Origin: Bdellovibrio sp.
GTDB lineage: Bacteria > Bdellovibrionota > Bacteriovoracia > Bacteriovoracales > Bacteriovoracaceae
Direction: 5' to 3'
NCBI GenBank assembly: GCA_016187935.1
Contig: JACPIU010000002.1
Coordinates: 1-64,000 of the forward strand
DNA: 64,000 nt
The notes under the pieces are model-generated. The model had not been told where the DNA came from. It saw only the letters and a program-made list of their open reading frames with translations, and searched no databases. Each line of letters opens with the position of its first letter. The first letter of the stretch is position 1. The translations under genes and the position numbers were made by a program. Positions 27,401 to 35,739 of the stretch are shown here, in pieces.

Positions 27401-28081
27401 AAAGTACACATCAGGGTTTTGGGCAGTTCCACGAATGACTGGACGATCAGGGGTCAGGGCCCTTTCGCGAAAATTCATTACGTCTTCGTCATGGATCATG
27501 GCCTTAATTGTAGAATCGCTGACTTCATCGATTTTTGCCACTTCATGGGAAGTGCGAAAACCATCGAAGAAATGGACGAAGGGGACACTGGCCTGCAACG
27601 TTGCCGCATGAGCGATGAGGGCCATATCCATAGTTTCCTGGACGGAATTAGAGCACAGCATGGCAAAACCAGTTTGGCGTGCGGACATGACGTCAGAATG
27701 GTCACCAAAGATCGACAAGGCCTGGGCGGCTAATGACCGGGCAGCTATATGGAACACGGTGGGAGTTAATTCCCCGGCGATCTTGTACATATTAGGGATC
27801 ATTAAGAGTAAACCTTGGGAAGCGGTAAAAGTGGTGGAGAGGGAACCTGCTTGAAGCGCACCATGCACGGCACCAGCGGCACCCCCTTCACTTTGCATCT
27901 CAACGACGTTGGGAATTGTACCCCAGATATTGGGAGTCGCTTCGGCACTCCAGGCATCGGCCCATTCTCCCATATTGGAAGAAGGGGTAATCGGATAGAT
28001 GGCGATAACTTCACTAACTCGGTAGGCAATATGGGCGGCAGCTTCATTGCCATCAATTAAAATCTTGTTCGATGTAGTCAT
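24500..28081 (-). CDS. nifJ: pyruvate:ferredoxin (flavodoxin) oxidoreductase
   Basis: A 1193-residue single-chain PFOR, full length for the family, oxidising pyruvate and CoA to acetyl-CoA and CO2 with reduction of ferredoxin or flavodoxin. Domains in order: N-terminal pyruvate-binding domain (IDGNEAAAHIAYRVSEV, YPITPSS), the gamma-type domain, an inserted 8Fe-ferredoxin domain near 680-760 (CIQCGKCAFICPHGVIR and CTGCELCVEICPAKSK), then the thiamine-diphosphate domain with CAGCGETPY and GGDGWAYDIGYGGLDH. Oxygen-sensitive enzymes of this kind suit the anaerobic nitrate-respiring lifestyle implied by the nar block. First gene of a two-gene operon. Confidence 0.97.
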   Translation of the reverse strand: MTTSNKILIDGNEAAAHIAYRVSEVIAIYPITPSSNMGEWADAWSAEATPNIWGTIPNVVEMQSEGGAAGAVHGALQAGSLSTTFTASQGLLLMIPNMYKIAGELTPTVFHIAARSLAAQALSIFGDHSDVMSARQTGFAMLCSNSVQETMDMALIAHAATLQASVPFVHFFDGFRTSHEVAKIDEVSDSTIKAMIHDEDVMNFRERALTPDRPVIRGTAQNPDVYFQGRETCNPFYARTPQIVDDCMKSFAKLTGRKYDLFNYVGAPDAERVIVMMGSGAEAAHELVDVLLERGEKIGLLKVRLYRPFSIERFVQALPKTLKSLAVLDRTKEPGAIGDPLYLDVVTAITETFQNGAAPFKTFPKIFGGRYGLSSKEFTPAMIKAVYDELKKERPKNHFTIGINDDVSHTSLEWDKNFSIEKESTFRGIFWGLGADGTVSANKNSIKIIGEETENFAQGYFVYDSKKSGSVTTSYLRFGKNPIRSSYLISTANFVACHQFQFLEQFDVLEKAAPGATFLLNSPYSKDQVWDHLPHSVQETIIAKKLNFHAIDAVKVARETGMGGRVNTIMQTCFFAISGILPADESIAKIKLAIKKTFGKKGDEIVNQNYKAVDMTVQNLFKVIVPQRATSKIVLSSAVADHAPDFVKQVTCAIMAGKGDELPVSKIPHDGTYPVGTTKWEKRNIAQDIPVWESDICIQCGKCAFICPHGVIRSKVYEEKDLSGAPATYKSTKTKGNDFGAGTLYTIQVAPEDCTGCELCVEICPAKSKTDSSKKAINMAPQRPIRETEKANWDFFLIIPEYDRNKIKSHTVKGSQILQPLFEFSGACAGCGETPYIKLATQLFGDRMLVANATGCSSIYGGNLPTTPYTHETSGRGPAWSNSLFEDNAEFGLGYRLAINKKKVQAEELLKKLSSQVGDSLVTSILNSNQTDEAEIFAQRERVAVLKDKISKISTSDAKHLSSLADYLVKKSVWIIGGDGWAYDIGYGGLDHVLASGADVNVLVLDTEVYSNTGGQMSKSTPIGAVAKFAAAGRPTGKKDLGLLAMSYGHVYVAKVAMGANDTHTLKAFLEAERYPGPSLIIAYSPCIAHGYNLRYQATQQKMAVDSGHWHLYRYNPDSPQKGLNPFVMDSKTPKTQLKDYMDQEARFKMLKKIDPARAELLYGKAQQFVNEKYKFYDALAKMNQAEGKTDQT

Positions 28082-28242
28082 AACTCTCTCCAGAAATAAT
28101 ATCAGGTTGTTTAAAAAATAAAGATGAATTTAAGCTGTCTAAGATACTGCTATTTGCATGAATTTGGCATCCGCTTTTATCATATACTTTTAGGCATTTC
28201 TCCCGGTTTTATGATAAAAATTATCCAAGTGGGAGCTAACCA

Positions 28243-29172
28243 GTGGTTTTGTCAGCTAATTCGCGACGTCCAATTTTTTTTTATAAGGAATACCTCGTAC
28301 AGCGTTTTGAAGCGCCGGTCTATAAGGTCTCGATTGATGCCGGGATGACCTGTCCTAATCGCGATGGTTCGTTGGGAGTTGGAGGGTGTTCATATTGTTC
28401 CAATCCATCTTTTTCAAAAAAGGCCTATGATGGAGAGATAGACTTACAAATTAAACAATCCCTACAACGCTATCCTGTTGGAACGAAGTTCATTGCCTAT
28501 CTCCAAAGCTATTCTAATACCTATGCGTCAGTGCCTCATTTACGTGAAATCTATACAAAGGTGCTAAATTTTCCTGGAATGGTAGGGCTGAATATTGGGA
28601 CGCGCCCCGACTGTTTACAAGACGACGTGCTGTCTCTGCTCAATGAATTCTCGGACAAATTTGAAGTGATGCTGGAAATTGGTCTGGAGAGTTTCTCCGA
28701 TGATACTTTAAGAAGAGTGAATCGAGGCCATACGGTGGCCGATTTTTACAATGCGGTGGAACGGGTCAAGAAGTTGTCTCCAAAGGTCAAACTGGCCACT
28801 CATTTGATGATCGGTTTTCCCTGGGAAGAAGAGTCCTTCTGGGTAGAGTCGGGACATTTGGCGACTCAATTACCGATTGATATGCTGAAACTGCACAATC
28901 TCATCGTGGTCAATAAAACCGCTCTGGGTGAGGAATACAAGCGCCAAGCCTTTCCCATTTTGTCCAAAGAGAATTATATGCGAATTGCCGCCGACTTTTT
29001 GGCCCAGCTCTCCCCCCAAATTTCGATTGGAAGATGTTTTGCTTACACTACCGCGGAACACTTGATTGCTCCCGCCTGGGTTGCCGAGGCCCGCAGTTTT
29101 CATGGAGAACTGGAACAGTTTATGCGCAAGAATCAACTTTATCAGGGCAAGTTTAGTATCTTGCCAACATAG
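28243..29172 (+). CDS. TIGR01212-type radical SAM protein (YhcC-like)
   Basis: A 309-residue radical SAM enzyme. The cluster motif is CPNRDGSLGVGGCSYCSN, the extended spacing of the YhcC/TIGR01212 group. The downstream GLNIGTRPDCL, LEIGLES and ATHLMIGFPWE motifs belong to the same family. The start is taken as GTG 28243 with GGGAG upstream; an alternative start is not obvious. Function of the family is not established. Its last 31 bp overlap the convergent SPL-like gene. Confidence 0.85.
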   Translation: MVLSANSRRPIFFYKEYLVQRFEAPVYKVSIDAGMTCPNRDGSLGVGGCSYCSNPSFSKKAYDGEIDLQIKQSLQRYPVGTKFIAYLQSYSNTYASVPHLREIYTKVLNFPGMVGLNIGTRPDCLQDDVLSLLNEFSDKFEVMLEIGLESFSDDTLRRVNRGHTVADFYNAVERVKKLSPKVKLATHLMIGFPWEEESFWVESGHLATQLPIDMLKLHNLIVVNKTALGEEYKRQAFPILSKENYMRIAADFLAQLSPQISIGRCFAYTTAEHLIAPAWVAEARSFHGELEQFMRKNQLYQGKFSILPT

Positions 29173-30383
29173 GCGGCCTTCATGGCCAGATCAAAATCTT
29201 CATTGGTGGCATAGGAAAATTTAAAAACCTTATCCCAAATGGCCTTTTCTTCCATGCACAGATAGAAAAAAACTTTTCCCTGCCAGGATGCAAACATTTG
29301 ATAAAGAGTTCGAAAAAGTTGCACCTTGGTATCGGTCGAATGAGAATACTTCCCGGCAATTTCCTCCAATTCCATTTGCAGTACCTTGCTTTGAATGTTT
29401 CTTTTGCGAATGAGGCGCATGGTTTTTTTTGTGAATGTTAGGGTGCCCATTGAAACAGTAGCGACTTCTTCAGGTTTAAAAAGAGTGGTTAATTGATCGA
29501 CAATATCTTTGTAGTCATTGTCATATCCTGCATAAATGAAAATGGGATGGAAATGGAAGCCCACCAGATTTCCCGCCTCACTTATCTGTTTGGCGGCCTT
29601 CAAACGGGAAGCCAAAGTGCTGGTCATCGGTTCTTCGTTTTTGATGATAATCTCGGGATTGAGACTCCAGGTAAAAAGAATATTGCGAGGAATTTTTCGC
29701 TTAAGAAAATAATCAATGTTATTTGATTTGCTCTTGAATTCCAAAATGACATTGGGATTTTTACTGGCGAAGTCCAGCAGTCCATCAAAAATCTTGGAAC
29801 TGTTCCCCCAGATAAGAGAATCTGAGGACTGTCCGGTGCCAATGTGATAAATTTTTTGGGGATCAAGTTGTAATTGGTTTAATTTTTCTGCCAGATTATT
29901 TTCAAAATAAACGGCATTATCAGGATAAAAAGAGCGGATGCTGCAGTAAGAACAGTCAAAAGCGCAATTTCTGGCCGCATCAAGAGTGAGTAAATTGCAG
30001 CATAAGGTTTTTTCCGAGGCCACAGGGCAGGTGCCCAAAATTTTATCTTCCATCGGGAGAGTCTTGTAAGTAAAAGTTGGCTGCTTTTCTTCCCGTAAGG
30101 CCATTTGGGTATAAACGCGTCCGCCCTTGATATCCTGCCGATGGAGATCCTTATAGTAGTTCAACAAAGATTCCTTATTGGCAAAAGTTTCAGAGATGAG
30201 ATTTCTGCCCCACATCTTAAAATCGATGAAGATAGAGTGGAGAGTTTTTAATTCCTGAAAAGTGAGGCGGTAATCTAAAGCATAGTTTTGCAAAAGCTGC
30301 ATATCTCTTTCTGTTAAGGCCTGAGCGATAGGCAATCGGGACAAATGTTCCTGCAATTTATTTTGGTAGTTTTTGTGTTGCAT
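29142..30383 (-). CDS. SPL-family radical SAM protein
   Basis: A 413-residue protein related to spore photoproduct lyase: the radical SAM motif C-x3-C-x2-C is CAFDCSYCSIRSF (near residue 145), followed by family segments such as YHIGTGQSSDSLIW and FKSKSNNIDYFL. True SPL repairs the UV thymine dimer of spores, and non-spore-formers carry homologues of uncertain substrate. It is the last gene of a four-gene minus-strand operon, 5 bp after the lipid kinase. Its 3' end overlaps the convergent YhcC-like gene. Confidence 0.8.
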   Translation of the reverse strand: MQHKNYQNKLQEHLSRLPIAQALTERDMQLLQNYALDYRLTFQELKTLHSIFIDFKMWGRNLISETFANKESLLNYYKDLHRQDIKGGRVYTQMALREEKQPTFTYKTLPMEDKILGTCPVASEKTLCCNLLTLDAARNCAFDCSYCSIRSFYPDNAVYFENNLAEKLNQLQLDPQKIYHIGTGQSSDSLIWGNSSKIFDGLLDFASKNPNVILEFKSKSNNIDYFLKRKIPRNILFTWSLNPEIIIKNEEPMTSTLASRLKAAKQISEAGNLVGFHFHPIFIYAGYDNDYKDIVDQLTTLFKPEEVATVSMGTLTFTKKTMRLIRKRNIQSKVLQMELEEIAGKYSHSTDTKVQLFRTLYQMFASWQGKVFFYLCMEEKAIWDKVFKFSYATNEDFDLAMKAAYVGKILNLP

Positions 30384-30388
30384 GAAGC

Positions 30389-31342
30389 TTAATGAGTATA
30401 AGACAAAAAACGCACCATAATCGCCTCGGGTATAATACTAATATGGGCCTTCTTGATGGGGCCGATTAAATCGCCATCGGCTTCGGCGTCGAAGGCCTCT
30501 TCTGATTCCAGGGTAAAATTGGCAGACTTAAACTGATGTATACCCGGAACTTCACCCAAATTACCATTGTAAAGTTTGGGCAAATTAGTCATAACGGTGG
30601 AAATCGGCGGCCTCTCCACCAGCGTAACCTCAAATTGTCCATCCGCCAGGTTTGCATGGGGCCCAACTTTCATGCCGCCACCTGCAAATTGTCCTTTGGA
30701 CACAATGCCGGAAAGCAATTTTAAAGAAATTTTTTCATCATCTGTAGTGATAAGCATGGGAGTCGGCTTCAAAGACACAATCTGCGACAGAGTCGGTAAC
30801 AAATAACGTAAACGCGAGGGAAAAAATTTAGGCAAGGCATTTTTGCCTTTTACTACTTCAGCGTTGAGGCAGAGTCCGAGGGCATTGATAAAGAGGATTT
30901 TGCGGGGGTTAGGTTCAATGACATCGACAAGACCAATATCCACTAATCGATCTTGTCCTTCTTGGAAGAACAAGTTCCAGTCTTTGGGGGCCCCATTAGG
31001 GTAGATATTCCTGGCATAGTCACTTCCCGTTCCTCCTGGGATGACGGCGAGGGTTAGTTTTTTCGCCTGCTGATTGAAAATCAACTCTGACAGACAGTTA
31101 ATGGCCAAATGAAGGCTGCCGTCTCCTCCGACAATTCCAATCAATTCAAACCCGTTTTTTGCGCTGGCCTGAATATGAGTGCGAAATTCATCGCTGGTAG
31201 GAGTGGGATGGACTGGAATGGGGGTTAAAATTCTCTTAAGATGTTCAAAATTTTTTTGACTGGCACCACCACTATGAGGATTACAAAAAACCGTGGCCTT
31301 TTTTCTGATATTATGACTTGAAGAATTCACTGTACCGTTCAT
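30389..31342 (-). CDS. diacylglycerol/lipid kinase family protein (YegS/DgkB type)
   Basis: A 317-residue lipid kinase: NPHSGG phosphate loop near residue 22, the nucleotide-binding GGDGSLHLAIN near 74-84 and PGGTGSDYARN near 108-118, then a beta-rich C-terminal domain (GGGMKVGPHANLADG, DAEADG). These enzymes phosphorylate diacylglycerol or a related lipid at the inner membrane. The start overlaps the end of glpD by 32 bp, so the two are translationally linked. Together with the alkyl-DHAP-synthase-like and GlpD genes it suggests a glycerolipid or ether-lipid pathway. Confidence 0.88.
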   Translation of the reverse strand: MNGTVNSSSHNIRKKATVFCNPHSGGASQKNFEHLKRILTPIPVHPTPTSDEFRTHIQASAKNGFELIGIVGGDGSLHLAINCLSELIFNQQAKKLTLAVIPGGTGSDYARNIYPNGAPKDWNLFFQEGQDRLVDIGLVDVIEPNPRKILFINALGLCLNAEVVKGKNALPKFFPSRLRYLLPTLSQIVSLKPTPMLITTDDEKISLKLLSGIVSKGQFAGGGMKVGPHANLADGQFEVTLVERPPISTVMTNLPKLYNGNLGEVPGIHQFKSANFTLESEEAFDAEADGDLIGPIKKAHISIIPEAIMVRFLSYTH

Positions 31343-32885
31343 AAAGCTTCCTCTCTTCTTCTATTTTTTCCGCAGACCATTGTAATTCTGTCGCCAAAAT
31401 TTTGAGGATCGATTCTAAAATCTGGCGGGATAAATTGCCATTTAGAAAATACAAATCGGTCCTTCGTACCACGATGTCACTTAAATGCTTTGCCCATTCA
31501 TGGCGAATTAAATATTTTATTTCACCCACGTAATAGCTGCTGGTCGCGATATCCTGGCAATCTTCCGCCGTAGTAAAACATGTGCTCAAGGCATCGCGCG
31601 CTCCATCGCCGTAGCGTCTGATCAATCGCTCTATGATGAGAGGATCAATGTTGATATATTGAGTTTCCATATCAGTTTTGAGTGAGGCAGAGGGCGTTCT
31701 GGCACCAAAGAGCGCTGTGCAGGTATTACCTTTAACATTGGGGTAAATCTGGTCTACAAGTTTTTTGGCCATGCGCCTAAAAGTGGTGAGTTTGCCGCCA
31801 CAAATGGCATATAATCCTTGATCGTTTGTTTTAATAACATAATCGCGGGAAATACTTTCTTCCTTGGCACCTGTATCACTGCCAATAAGGGGGCGAATTC
31901 CAATATAGGATGAGAGGATATCTTTGTCACTCCATGTTTCGCTGGGAAAGTAAAAGCGTAAGGTGTCCAAGAGATAGTCCACTTCCCGTCGACTGGGAAA
32001 CAAATGATCCTTATCGCCACTAAAAAAATTATCAGTGGTGCCAACTAACACACGATTTTCCCAGGGTATTAGATAGAGGTTGCGACGATCGACAGGATGT
32101 TCTAAGGCCAAGGTTTGCTCAATGGTCAATTTGTCGCGCGAGATAAGGAGATGGATACCCGAGGTAAGTGCCAGACCGAAACGCTCCTTCCAAGGTGTTT
32201 GCATTAAAACATTATCCGACCAAGCGCCACAGGCAAAAATAATTTTTTTCGTGCGAAAAGTTATTTGGCCATGATTGTGATGATCCCAGCAAGTGATGAG
32301 ATAATCCTCGGGCCGATGTTCAAGTTTTTTAAATTCCACATAATTCAAACATCGCGCGCCCTCCTGCTGGGCCGACTTTAAATTTTCAATCGTCAAACGG
32401 GTGTCCAAGCAGAAACAATCCCAATATGATAAGGCTCCCACATAATCTTGTTTGCTTAGTTTCGGAGCTTGAGCAAATAAATTCGCAGGAGTGACTCGTT
32501 TGAATCTGCCAATATTACGAAAGCTGGATAAGAGGTCATAGACAAACAGGCCGATGGCGGCCAGGAAAAAGGGGGTTTTGGAATGTCGATAAAAAGGCAA
32601 ATGAAAATTTACCGGACGGGTCAGGTGTGGCGCCAGGATTTTGTAAAGACGAACACGCTCTTGGCAAGATTCCCAAACAGTTTTGACATGGCCATAGCGC
32701 AAATAACGAAGTCCGCCATGAATGAGCTTGCCTGATTTGGAGCTGGTTCCTGAAGCAAAATCGCCTTTTTCAATCAAGAGAGATTTCACTTTGCGGGAAG
32801 TGAGATCGCGCAGGATACCGGCCCCCGTTATTCCTCCCCCTACAACCACGACTTCAAAAACGTTTTCCGTCTGATCAGAGTTCAT
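31311..32885 (-). CDS. glpD: glycerol-3-phosphate dehydrogenase/oxidase
   Basis: A 524-residue FAD enzyme of the GlpD family, oxidising sn-glycerol-3-phosphate to dihydroxyacetone phosphate at the membrane. Seen: VVGGGITGAGILRDL dinucleotide fold, KGDFASGTSSKSGKLIHGG, the RNLYLIPWENRVLVGTTDN segment, and the C-terminal helical domain. ATGA overlap with the upstream flavoprotein gene (4 bp). In this operon it would supply DHAP, the precursor for acyl-DHAP and alkyl-DHAP, rather than serve glycerol catabolism, since no glpK or glpF is nearby. That role is inference. Confidence 0.93.
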   Translation of the reverse strand: MNSDQTENVFEVVVVGGGITGAGILRDLTSRKVKSLLIEKGDFASGTSSKSGKLIHGGLRYLRYGHVKTVWESCQERVRLYKILAPHLTRPVNFHLPFYRHSKTPFFLAAIGLFVYDLLSSFRNIGRFKRVTPANLFAQAPKLSKQDYVGALSYWDCFCLDTRLTIENLKSAQQEGARCLNYVEFKKLEHRPEDYLITCWDHHNHGQITFRTKKIIFACGAWSDNVLMQTPWKERFGLALTSGIHLLISRDKLTIEQTLALEHPVDRRNLYLIPWENRVLVGTTDNFFSGDKDHLFPSRREVDYLLDTLRFYFPSETWSDKDILSSYIGIRPLIGSDTGAKEESISRDYVIKTNDQGLYAICGGKLTTFRRMAKKLVDQIYPNVKGNTCTALFGARTPSASLKTDMETQYINIDPLIIERLIRRYGDGARDALSTCFTTAEDCQDIATSSYYVGEIKYLIRHEWAKHLSDIVVRRTDLYFLNGNLSRQILESILKILATELQWSAEKIEEERKLYERYSEFFKS

Positions 32886-34552
32886 AGAATTTTCCCGGGG
32901 TTCATAATACCCTCGGGGTCAAGTTGGGTTTTGATGGCGGCCACCACTGCGCGATGCAGAGGGGAGTGGAACAGATGAGTCTTGTGGTCAACTCCTATTC
33001 CGTGATGATGACTGATACTGGCATTATTTTTGAAGATAACTTGATTGGCCATTTGTTTAAACTCCATCCATTGCGCCAACTCACGGCCATCTTGTCGATT
33101 GGCCAGAATAGAAAAGTATAGAGCGACTCCGTTGGCGTAATAGTGCGAGAGATGACAGAAGACTTTACATGAAGCTTTTTGTTTTTCGGCGATTTGTTTC
33201 AGTGCCGTTTTTATCTCTTGATGTAAATGATGGAGATTGCTCCATTGGGTGGAAGTCTCCAATGTATCCACCAAAAGGCCCAGGTCCAAAAAGGGATCAC
33301 GCAAATAGGGCAGGAAGAAACGATCTTTCGCCCATTTTTTCCCAGGGCCTTGCCCGAGTGGCACTCCACCCGAACGACGCAGAAGCGCATGGGCAGTCTT
33401 GTAGTGTGCTTTTACCTCTGAATCGCCGCCCTCAAAACCTACCAGCATGGTACAAAATTTTTGAGAATCTATTTTCATCCAGCGCAGATAGATTTCACCT
33501 ATTTTTTCTTTGAAAGTGGGTATGGCCTTTTTTGCCATGGCCACAAAGGCTTCGGTTTCATCTTCATCAGAGATGCGCAAAATAGTGATGGGAATTTCAT
33601 GCTGAACTAACATTTTGCCGGCATTGGCCGCCTTGGCAAAATCAGAAAAAGCATACATGCACAGATGTTGGGAGGAGGGGCATTTTTTTACCCTAATCGT
33701 CACTTCGGTAATAATTCCATACAGACCTTCACTTCCCAGCAAAATTTCTTTCAAGGACGGCCCTGCAGCTTCGCGCGGAACCGGAAGAGTTTCAAAGGCG
33801 CCTTTTGGCGTCACGATTCTTAACGATTGAACCATATCCTCAATGCCGCCGTATCCACAGGAATTTTGGCCGCAAGAACGAGTGGCCACCCAACCTCCCA
33901 GAGTTGAGAATTCGAAGGATTGTGGAAAATGCCCGAGTGTCAGATTTTGTTGCCCCAATAATTTTTCAAGCTGTGGGCCAAAAATCCCTCCCTGGGCCTT
34001 AACGGTCATCGAGGCCATGTCTGTGGATAAAATATTGTTCATGCTACACAAATCGACAGACACAGCTCCAACCTGTCCTGGCCCTCTTAAGCTATCAATG
34101 CCCCCAACCACACTTGTCCCGCCGCCAAAGGGAATGACCGCCAACTTGTGTTCGAGGCACCATGCATAGATTGTCATAATGTCTTGTTCACTTTTGGGAA
34201 AGAGAACGATGTCAGGAAATTTATCTTTCTCCAGGGATTGGGTGCGCAGAAGCATCAGATCGCGGTAGCTTTTTCCCAAAGCGTGAGTCAAACGGCACTC
34301 ATCCGTAACGGAAAAAAGAATTTTTGCTTTTGAGAGTGTGACCAGGGACGATTCAGAAATGGCCGAAGGCGGTAGTTTCAGCGGTTTCAATTGGAATTCA
34401 GGTTGGGATTTGGCGTTGATTCCAAAATGTTTTTTCATATATGGAAAGATACCGGGGTAGTGAGACAGATCGGCCAACCTGGTCTTTGAACCCCATCCCC
34501 ACCATTTCATTTGAAATTCGTGGACGGGTTCGCATTCAGTAAACTGACTCAT
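32882..34552 (-). CDS. alkyldihydroxyacetonephosphate-synthase-like flavoprotein
   Basis: A 556-residue FAD-linked oxidase of the VAO/AGPS group. N terminus carries MKWWGWGSKTRL, the K-W-x-G-W-G motif of AGPS. The PP-loop and FAD site follow in VIPFGGGTSVVGG and LSLKEILLGSEGLYGIITE-like sequence. The C-terminal SISHHHGIG matches the catalytic His-rich loop of AGPS, which exchanges the acyl group of acyl-DHAP for a fatty alcohol to make the ether bond. D-lactate- or glycolate-oxidase relatives lack the W-G-W start. First gene of an operon with glpD, a lipid kinase and an SPL-like gene. Confidence 0.85.
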   Translation of the reverse strand: MSQFTECEPVHEFQMKWWGWGSKTRLADLSHYPGIFPYMKKHFGINAKSQPEFQLKPLKLPPSAISESSLVTLSKAKILFSVTDECRLTHALGKSYRDLMLLRTQSLEKDKFPDIVLFPKSEQDIMTIYAWCLEHKLAVIPFGGGTSVVGGIDSLRGPGQVGAVSVDLCSMNNILSTDMASMTVKAQGGIFGPQLEKLLGQQNLTLGHFPQSFEFSTLGGWVATRSCGQNSCGYGGIEDMVQSLRIVTPKGAFETLPVPREAAGPSLKEILLGSEGLYGIITEVTIRVKKCPSSQHLCMYAFSDFAKAANAGKMLVQHEIPITILRISDEDETEAFVAMAKKAIPTFKEKIGEIYLRWMKIDSQKFCTMLVGFEGGDSEVKAHYKTAHALLRRSGGVPLGQGPGKKWAKDRFFLPYLRDPFLDLGLLVDTLETSTQWSNLHHLHQEIKTALKQIAEKQKASCKVFCHLSHYYANGVALYFSILANRQDGRELAQWMEFKQMANQVIFKNNASISHHHGIGVDHKTHLFHSPLHRAVVAAIKTQLDPEGIMNPGKIL

Positions 34553-34774
34553 GGCACATCCTCAAGAAAAAGTGGTTTATCCGTAATATAGTGTAAATCA
34601 TCCCAAAATGATTTTATAGTTAAGAAGCTGCTTGAAACAGTTCCTCAATTGCCAGTGCAAAAGAAGGGGGCGGGTGATCGTCCTTCTTCTGTATAATATT
34701 CCAAATATGAATAAAAAATGTAAAAGTGGCGAAAAAGCATCAAATTAGCGTTCTTTCATTTTGTAGGGTAATAA

Positions 34775-34788
34775 CTGATAAATGTCAT
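34775..34788 (+). promoter_or_regulatory. upstream FNR/CRP-family dyad
   Basis: CTGATAAATGTCAT has the TGA-N6-TCA core and matches the FNR consensus TTGAT-N4-ATCAA at 7 of 10 positions. Its centre lies 61 bp upstream of the centre of a second such dyad, close to six helical turns, so two dimers would bind on one face of the DNA. Confidence 0.45.
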
Positions 34789-34835
34789 GTAAAATGCCCA
34801 AAAATGGGTCGATATTTTGCTTGAAACTTTAAAAC

Positions 34836-34849
34836 ATGACAAGCATCAT
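34836..34849 (+). promoter_or_regulatory. proximal FNR/CRP-family dyad
   Basis: ATGACAAGCATCAT has the TGA-N6-TCA core and matches TTGAT-N4-ATCAA at 7 of 10. Its centre is 78 bp before the first ATG of the respiratory operon. A class II site at -41.5 would place transcription start near 34884, but no good -10 is visible there. Could be read by FNR, NNR/DNR or CRP homologues. Confidence 0.45.
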
Positions 34850-34920
34850 AAGAAAACTAGTAAAAAACAAACAAAGACGTTAGTGATCTTCTTTGTCAAA
34901 TTGAACAGGGTAAGTGACCC

Positions 34921-35730
34921 ATGAAAAAGCAATTTCTATTGTGTGTTTTTTGGTTTTGTCTATTAATCGCGGTCCCGATCTTCGGAGCGCAGGCCTTTGA
35001 TGCCACCACATTTACAAAAAAATGCTCCAGCTGCCATACGATCGGAGGCGGGAATGATGTGGGGCCGGATTTAAAAGATGTCACGAAACGACGCGAGAAA
35101 GCTTGGATGAGAAAATTCATTGCTTCTCCTCAAGCTGTCATCTCTGCTGGAGACCCTGTCGCTAACGAACTGCTGAACAAATTCAAACTCAAGGTAATGC
35201 CAGATCAAGAAATGAGTGATGCCGAGTTTGAGCAACTCTATGCCTTCTTAGAAACTGGTGGTGCGGGTCTTGCCGCCCCAGTCACCTATCGGAAAGTCTC
35301 CGAAGCTTCCAGCTATGATATCCAAAAAGGTGCGGCATTGTTTAATGGACATTTGCGTTTTCAAAATGGCGGCCCTGCCTGTTTTAGTTGTCATAGTGCG
35401 GGTGCCGCTGGAATTTTGGGAGGTGGGGCCTTCGGACCGAATCTTACGCGCGCCTCGGTCACCTATGGAGATAACGGCCTTTCAAAAGTTATCACCCTGA
35501 TTGCCTTTCCTAACATGACCGAAGTCTTCAAGGATAAGACACTGACTTCGGAGGAAGTCTTTGCCGTAAAATCTTATCTCTTCGATGTTGACCGTAACAC
35601 GCCTGTGGTAGACAACAGCAATCTTAAAAAGTTTTTTTTCCTAGGACTTGTAGGAACAGTTATGACCTTAGTGTTGCTTGATTTTGCTTTCAAATTCAGG
35701 CGTCGAAAAACCAAAAGACCAATTTATTAG
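34921..35730 (+). CDS. membrane-anchored diheme cytochrome c (NarC-like)
   Basis: A 269-residue exported cytochrome: signal peptide about 1-24, first heme site CSSCH at 35-39, second CFSCH at 154-158 and one C-terminal transmembrane helix (about 238-256) with a basic tail. Candidate distal Met ligands are MPDQEMSD and the PNMTEV segment. Two class-I-like cytochrome c domains in a row precede narG by 9 bp. In Thermus thermophilus the nar operon likewise begins with a diheme cytochrome gene, narC, whose product belongs to the nitrate reductase. The comparison rests on position and heme count. It could instead link to the Act complex encoded downstream. Confidence 0.85.
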   Translation: MKKQFLLCVFWFCLLIAVPIFGAQAFDATTFTKKCSSCHTIGGGNDVGPDLKDVTKRREKAWMRKFIASPQAVISAGDPVANELLNKFKLKVMPDQEMSDAEFEQLYAFLETGGAGLAAPVTYRKVSEASSYDIQKGAALFNGHLRFQNGGPACFSCHSAGAAGILGGGAFGPNLTRASVTYGDNGLSKVITLIAFPNMTEVFKDKTLTSEEVFAVKSYLFDVDRNTPVVDNSNLKKFFFLGLVGTVMTLVLLDFAFKFRRRKTKRPIY

Positions 35731-35739
35731 GAGTGCTCT

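Larger units (their letters stand above)
34553..34920. other. 368-bp divergent intergenic region upstream of the nar-act block
   Basis: No convincing gene is seen here. It separates the minus-strand ether-lipid-type operon from the plus-strand respiratory operon and so holds both promoters. The right half is AT-rich and contains the two FNR/CRP-like dyads listed separately. A small dyad, AAATCAT and ATGATTT with a 6-bp loop (34595-34614), is present near the left end. Confidence 0.7.

Noticed and set aside
34595-34614. Small AAATCAT/ATGATTT dyad as terminator
   Set aside because: It is upstream of the minus-strand operon and has no T-tract; too short to call as an operator.
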